Source of the DNA: Viola odorata
Lineage: Eukaryota > Streptophyta > Magnoliopsida > Malpighiales > Violaceae
DNA length: 64,000 bases
Direction: 5' to 3'
Assembly: GCA_963691705.1 (NCBI GenBank)
Contig: OY829542.1
Coordinates: 63,140,427-63,204,426 of the forward strand
Shown here: in pieces, positions 58,831 through 64,000 of the stretch
Position numbering within the stretch: the first letter of the stretch is position 1
How the letters are laid out: each line of letters opens with the position of its first letter
Translations under genes and position numbers: made by a program
The notes under the pieces: model-generated
The model's input: only the letters and a program-made list of their open reading frames with translations
The model's database searches: none
Told to the model about the DNA's origin: nothing

Positions 58831-61470
58831 AATTGAAAATAATGATTTTTTTTTGTTAAGTTAATAATTTAATTGGTTATTATCTTTCCTTCCTTAGTTG
58901 ATCAATTAGTATTACCGACCAATTTGTTATTTGCGTATGACGACTAGTCAATGAATTTGCTTCCTGTACATTCCCATGTTTTGAAATATACATTTGGTTC
59001 AACAATACCAAAATTGAAGTCATATAAGAGTCATTAGACATTGCATAGGTTGCAATTAGGCATTTTGTTTCTTCACCATGCTGGATTGCCGCAACTACAT
59101 GACCTAAAGTTCATTTCCCATTATGCGTTTTGTCAAAATGCTGGCGTTTATGTTGCTTGTGTGTGTCAGCAACCATATTAGTAATTCCTTCCGCGTTACC
59201 CTAGTACAAATGATATTCCTCTGTAGGTTACGAAAAAAGGTTATTCTTGCAAATATATCATGCAACAACGACTTAGATACATTGAAGGGAAGTGTTAGTT
59301 CTCTAGGCTCTTTCAATGTCATATGGTGCATGAATTAGGTACATCGCTGCATAAACCCCACAGTCGTGTCTGTTTTCAAAATATAGTTTGTATTGTTCGT
59401 GAGTAATGCAGTTGATGTGTGAATTTTATGAATTCAATCACTTAGGCAAACAATGGTCTTACCCATTTTTCTATTGGTGCACCTCTTCATGTTTAACCTC
59501 ATACGTGGCGAGAGGAGCTTTGGCGAACCACTTTGTTTTGTCGTTCAGACTTACTTTCTGATGCCATATTGTCCATTTTATGAACTTTCATTCTAGCAAT
59601 ATCTAATAAGAGGACAACGAACCAGTGGTCGCAAACTCCACCGTCTTCAAGCGCAAAAGATGCAGGAAGATAATCTGAGTATTTAATTAGAGCTATCAGA
59701 CGAAATCATGTTAAAACCGTTAATATAACATAGTGTTGATCTGTGTCATACCTTCTCTCACGTGTCACAATTTTAACATAAAAGTTGTTTTTTTTAAGCT
59801 TTCTTAGGTACCCTGCAACTAGGGTGAAAATTTTAGTTCCGTCCCATGACCCGTTCTGACAGGATTGAGACTAATTTTTTGGACCAATTTTATATACGAT
59901 ATTTGATTGAGTTTAATTTGTGATAGTTTTACCACCTATTTTCATGCATCTTGAATGATAATTCTATTGATTTCAGTATGGTTTCCATGCTTTTTGCAGC
60001 AAACAGTCCTGAGGAACAAATGGAGAAAAAGGAGCAGAAAGAGTCAGATACCTCTCTTGACCACCCTTTCAACCAAGAGAAGCCAGTTGGGCAGCAGAAG
60101 AATTCAGCCTTTCCGAGCGATACTTGGAGAAGAGGTCTACAACGATTGCGATTGCTGATTATACCCGCAGAAGAGTTGGAGTGACATCCTTCCTTCTTTA
60201 TCTCAGCTTTGTAGACTTCTATTCAGAGAGGAAGAATGATTAGATACAATTAGAGTTTAATTATATTTTATCTTATTTTCTTTTCTTTTAGGAGATATTA
60301 TTGGCAGAGGAGACTATTCATACTTTGCCTAGGTTTTTTTTGAGATGACGCTCTTGCCTGCACTTGGTTTTCTTCTCTGGTTTCTTCGCCTCTATTCCCG
60401 TTTCAGAATTCTTGCTCCTTCGTTTCATAACGGAAACGAAGGATTTTTATTATTCAATACATCTTTTGTTTTCTTTTAACATGAGTATGAGTAACTAAAT
60501 AAATTCTTAGTAGAAGCGTTAAAGCATGAACATGAGTACGCAAGAGACCTAACTGCTCTTTATTAATCTTCAAATTTGCATTTAACTAATCTCATAATAA
60601 TTGTATTGTGTCTTCCTTTTGATTTTAGATCTGGTCAGTCTAGAGTTGATTTGATTACCACAACTGTCATTCTTCTTGGTTACCGCAACCTGTCTTGGAC
60701 CATTTACGGACTAAGAGGATCGAAGTAGATAAACTAGTGTTGAAGGATCTACCATGAACTAGCCTTAAGTATCTCTAGTGTGAAAGGTTAACTTGATTTA
60801 GTCCCGATTGACAACCGATGATACTAGGTTTGAAGTTATCTTCCCCTAATCGATCATTAGCCAACTCAGTAAACCCTTTAACCAACAAAGTGCTAGTTGG
60901 TTAGGAATCATCTCTGAGCGTACCTGAGATGGTTTTGATACAGGAGGAAAATAGGGGTCATAAGCGTACTTTAATCCTATAACATCTCTGTATAGTGAAG
61001 ATGAATACCCTTGTATCAATGATTGTTATTCATGTCTCATCACTTGCTAGCTTCTACTAGGAATCTCTCTCTCATATTTGATTATTTTGTTCTTGATCTG
61101 TATCTTGACAAAGAATCTTATTCTTGGCCTGGATTGTTTACTTGCTTTATTTTTATTTCAAACCTCCAATTTTACTTAAGTGCTACCTCTAGTCTCTACA
61201 AGTTTTCACGAAAATCACACTAGTACTCTTTGTGTATTGAACATTTTACTTGCTATTTACAATTAAACTTGTTCTTAGTAGTGAGTTGTATTTATTAATT
61301 ATTTTTTATGGATTCGACACCTATCAGTATCATCCCATCTTGTCCCATACATGCCAATTAAAATACTTACATTTATATTTTGGGCAAGAATAAAACCTCT
61401 TTCAACATTCTCCTCCTTCCAACAAATCCCCATAAAAGCCTTCAACACATTAGAAAAAATCTCCTTGGTC
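58830..61470. other. Intergenic DNA with retroelement-like remnants
   Basis: 59950-60184 holds a short glutamate- and lysine-rich frame (EEQMEKKEQKESDTSLDHPF), and about 60640-61325 resembles retrotransposon leader DNA ending GGATTCGACACCTATCAG. No pol motifs were found. A perfect 11-bp hairpin (TCCTTCGTTTC and its complement, 60416-60426 and 60433-60443) is followed by T-rich DNA. Element borders could not be set. Confidence 0.35.
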
Positions 61471-61477
61471 CTTCATA

Positions 61478-61737
61478 CTCCTTCTGTCTTTTAATAACTG
61501 TCGTTTTTCTATGGATTCTTACTATTCATAATACTTGTCATTTTATCGATTTTGAGATATATATTTTGTGCAAATGATAAAAAAAAAATTATGCATCAAC
61601 CCAATTTGATGATGGTGTGGTAATTTGCGTAAAAATTAGGAGAAAAAATGAAACAATGTGGAATAAAATAAGATCAAAGATCATTATTTTCAATTTTCTA
61701 CTATTTTAAAACGTTTGTTATTAAAGGATAAAGAGAG
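61478..61737 (-). repeat. Stowaway MITE, family A copy 4
   Basis: Begins CTCCTTCTGTC after TA at 61476-61477 and ends AAGAGAG before TA. The interior matches the copy at 44372 (GCATCAACCCAATTTGATGA) in the same orientation. Confidence 0.78.
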
Positions 61738-62295
61738 TAATTGTTATCATCAACGTGAGTATTCTTTCCCTAGATGTGCCTCAAAATGGCAGCTTTAAGA
61801 CATGGTAGAAAAATTAGATTTTAAGAAGATCACTTGATTTGGATAAGGAAATTGAATGTTATGGTCTCTCTTTTTTGCTACACCAAGGAAGAGGAGAATT
61901 TTGGATGGAGGATAGATAATTAGATATGGAGGAGGAGCTGCGTTTTTTGTTCTTGATGGACAATAGGCATAAGGTTTTCTTCCCTCTTTTCTCATCTTAT
62001 GTTTCTTTTATATAATTTTGTGCAATCCTTTCTATTTTTTTTGGTCCATTTTGAGTGATTTTTTTTTAAATTTTCATGATTAATTTTTATATTTCAATTG
62101 TTTGATTCGTCTAATCATGTTGGACCTATTTTATCAGAATAAATAATAAAATAATTAAAATTAATAAAAAATTATCACCGTCAGTCATTTTTTAAACGAT
62201 TAACTAGTATAACGTCTAATTTTAAAATATAAATAAATAAATAAATGAGACTAACTATAATAAGAAAAATAATGCATTTGCCCTGCTCATTATTA

Positions 62296-62487
62296 CTCCC
62301 TCCGGTTCTTTAAACGATTTTTACTATTTGGGCACGCATATTAAGGATGCCGAATGACTCACTATTTGAGACAATTTTGCCCCGAATTTTTTCTCGGACG
62401 TACGTTAGAAAAAAAGTACGAAATTTTTTAGAGTCAAATAGTAAATCATCCAACTTTTTCGATATGCGTGCTCAAATAGTAAGAGTC
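62296..62487 (+). repeat. Stowaway MITE, family B copy 2, right end lost
   Basis: Starts CTCCCTCCGG after TA at 62294-62295. 62359-62387 is the exact inverse complement of part of the 11068 copy (CACTATTTGAGACAATTTTG and on). The expected right end is missing; the sequence passes directly into the long-inverted-repeat element. Confidence 0.65.
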
Positions 62488-63630
62488 AATTTTATTTCAT
62501 CCCTCCTCCTGACGCCATCCACATTTTCCGTCTGTTTACTGACGTGGCGTGCCACGTCAATGGCCACGTCAACGATTGCTGACGTGTCACGCCACGCCAG
62601 CAAACAGAATCGGGTCGAGCTCGATACGGGTCGAAAAAACGGGTCGCAAAATCAATTTTCTTTTCTTTCTTTTTCTTTTCTTCTTTCTTCTTCTTTCTTT
62701 CTTTTTTTCTGCACATCCTCCATTCTTTTCTTGCTTTTAACTGCAGGATAGATCTGCACATCCTCCACTTAAGCAAATAAAAGCAAATAAAAGCAAGATA
62801 GCCACGGACCCATCCTCCATTCTTTTCTTTTCTTTCTTTTCCAACCCAGAATTAAAGAAACAACACCCACTTCCCTTCCCCTCTCTTCGCCTCCTCTTCC
62901 TCCTCCTCCCAAACCCTTATCCAAACCAAATCCAGTACACAGACTCAAAGCCACATGAAATCCACAACCTCGTTCTACCTAGATCTGGACCATTTTATTC
63001 AGATCTGGGTGAGATGGAGGTTTGGTGCTTGTTGGTGATTTGGTCGGGAGATGGTGGAGATTTTGGGTCGGTGTTGAGTGGTGGCTGGTGTTGCAATCAG
63101 AGATGAGTGGTGGCTGTCAGTTTGGCGAGAGGAGGAACCAGAGGATTGATGGTTGTTTTGTCGGTCGGAGATGGAGGAGTTTGGTGGCTTGTGGTGGTTG
63201 GGCAGCGGTGGTGGAGAGACGGCGGTTGGGAAGCGGTTCGTGTGGCGATTTGAAGTGGGTTGATTTGGTTAATGAATAAATTTCAGATTTAAGAAAATAA
63301 GAGAAAAAATAAAAAAGAAGAAAGAAAGAAAGAAAAGAGGAAGAGTGTGCGCAGGAAGAGGAACAGAGGAAGAAGAAGAGAAAGAAAAAAGAAAAAAGGA
63401 AGAAAGAAGAAGAAAAAGGTCGCAAAATCAATTTCTCATTTTGAAACGGCGTCGCTTCACCATTTAAAATTCAGCCCGTTTTTTCGACCCATATCGAGCT
63501 CGATCCGGTTCTATTTGCTGACATGGCGTGACACGTCAGCAATCGTTGACGTGGCAATTGATGTGGCACGCCACGTCGGCAAACGGACGGAAAATGTGGA
63601 TGGCGTCAGGAGGAGGGATGAAATAAAATT
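62488..63630. mobile_element. Long-inverted-repeat (Mutator-like/foldback) element, 1.14 kb
   Basis: The first and last about 150 bp are inverse complements at roughly 90% identity. The left starts AATTTTATTTCATCCCTCC and the right ends GGAGGGATGAAATAAAATT. Both arms are dense in ACGTGGC/GCCACGTC words. The interior is simple-sequence-rich (CTTT and GAAA runs) and encodes no transposase. No target duplication is visible, and true borders may lie slightly outside. Right flank to about 63700 (GAGGGGTGAAATAAATAAAT) may belong to it. It ends about 280 bp upstream of the beta-adaptin start codon. Confidence 0.75.
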
Positions 63631-63909
63631 TTTGTGCTTAAGTTGAGGGAAAAGATAACTCAAAAATTCATTAGAGGGGTGAAATAAATAAATCAATTGG
63701 ACTGCAGGGACCCAAAATCCATTTCGGACTTTCTTTTTAAACAGAAACAACCTTACCGGTCCAGTTTCTCAAGCCGGTGTCATTTTGCAATTTTTATCAA
63801 TATTGGGAGAAAAAGGAAAAAACAATTTCTTGCTCTCCTCTCCTCTTTGCGGGCATTTCCAATAGCAGAGTCGACCCATTGACGCAAGCCTTCAAGCAAA
63901 CGAAGAAGA

Positions 63910-64000
63910 ATGAGCGGTCACGATTCCAAGTACTTCTCCACCACCAAGAAGGGAGAAATCCCTGAGCTCAAAGAAGAGCTCAATTCTCAGTACAAGGTTC
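63910..64000 (+). CDS. Beta-adaptin (AP-1/AP-2 beta subunit), first exon, partial
   Basis: The frame from ATG at 63910 reads [20 protein letters not shown] followed by KEELNSQYK. This is the highly conserved start of plant beta-adaptins (Arabidopsis BETAB-AD/BETAC-AD as I remember them). The exon ends at AAG 63994-63996, with GTTC at 63997 as the likely start of an intron; the homologue continues with DKRKDAV. The protein is the large beta chain shared by the AP-1 and AP-2 complexes, which link clathrin to cargo at the trans-Golgi network and plasma membrane. The rest of the gene is outside the window. The leader (about 63770-63909) is CT-rich. The foldback element ending near 63630 lies in its promoter region. 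Confidence 0.93.

Noticed and set aside
60416..60443. Perfect 11-bp hairpin followed by T-rich DNA, like a bacterial terminator
   Set aside because: The window is plant nuclear DNA, where such a structure is not a terminator; kept only as a hairpin in retroelement-like DNA.
62492..63431. Lysine/glutamate-rich and phenylalanine/serine-rich frames
   Set aside because: Translations of CTTT/GAAA simple repeats inside the foldback element.

Overview
The window is nuclear DNA from a flowering plant, most likely a eudicot. Genes are intron-bearing (plant-type GT..AG introns) or intronless plant families, separated by long AT-rich stretches packed with small DNA transposons (Stowaway/mariner, PIF-Harbinger, hAT-like and Mutator-like). 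One 200-base run of N at 36102-36301 marks an assembly gap. I cannot name the species from the sequence.

Layout, left to right. 1-2520: a mariner-like element whose transposase carries a premature stop, next to a truncated PIF-Harbinger transposase. 5810-7006 (-): an intact intronless ROH1-like/DUF793 gene. 7300-25600: gene-poor, AT-rich DNA with several MITE families, including two back-to-back Harbinger-type MITEs and a 1.1 kb deletion derivative of the mariner-like element. 25728-27755 (+): an intact R2R3-MYB gene (exons of 133, 130 and 781 nt). 29357-30537 (+): an intact gene for 40S ribosomal protein eS10 whose first coding exon holds only the start codon. 30890-32918: a perfect 154-bp direct repeat around a 1.23 kb insertion, then another MITE. 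33300-35140: fragments of an HSP90 pseudogene (-) and an F-box pseudogene (+). 35788-36101 (-): the 3' exons of a RING-H2 ubiquitin ligase gene that runs into the N gap; just upstream sits a 1315-bp Mutator-like foldback element with a 10-bp target duplication. 41121-42221 (-): an intact intronless MAPKKK. 42989-44860 (-): a decayed two-domain B3 gene. 47092-49571 (-): an intact six-exon SAP30-like histone-deacetylase-complex subunit. 51150-63700: mobile-element debris, a roughly 1.7 kb array of a degenerate 110-bp tandem repeat with a dimeric sub-pattern, and a long-inverted-repeat element. 63910 to the window end (+): first coding exon of a beta-adaptin gene.

The genes do not form a pathway; they are ordinary single plant genes for transcription (MYB, SAP30-like), translation (eS10), signalling (MAPKKK, RING) and trafficking (ROH1-like, beta-adaptin). 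The unusual content lies in the repeats: the 57.1-58.8 kb tandem array, the perfect 154-bp duplication, the Mutator-like elements placed just upstream of the RING and beta-adaptin genes, and a GC-rich hairpin in the likely 5' leader of the MAPKKK. All intron positions and family names come from reading the sequence and from memory of the families; nothing was searched against a database.
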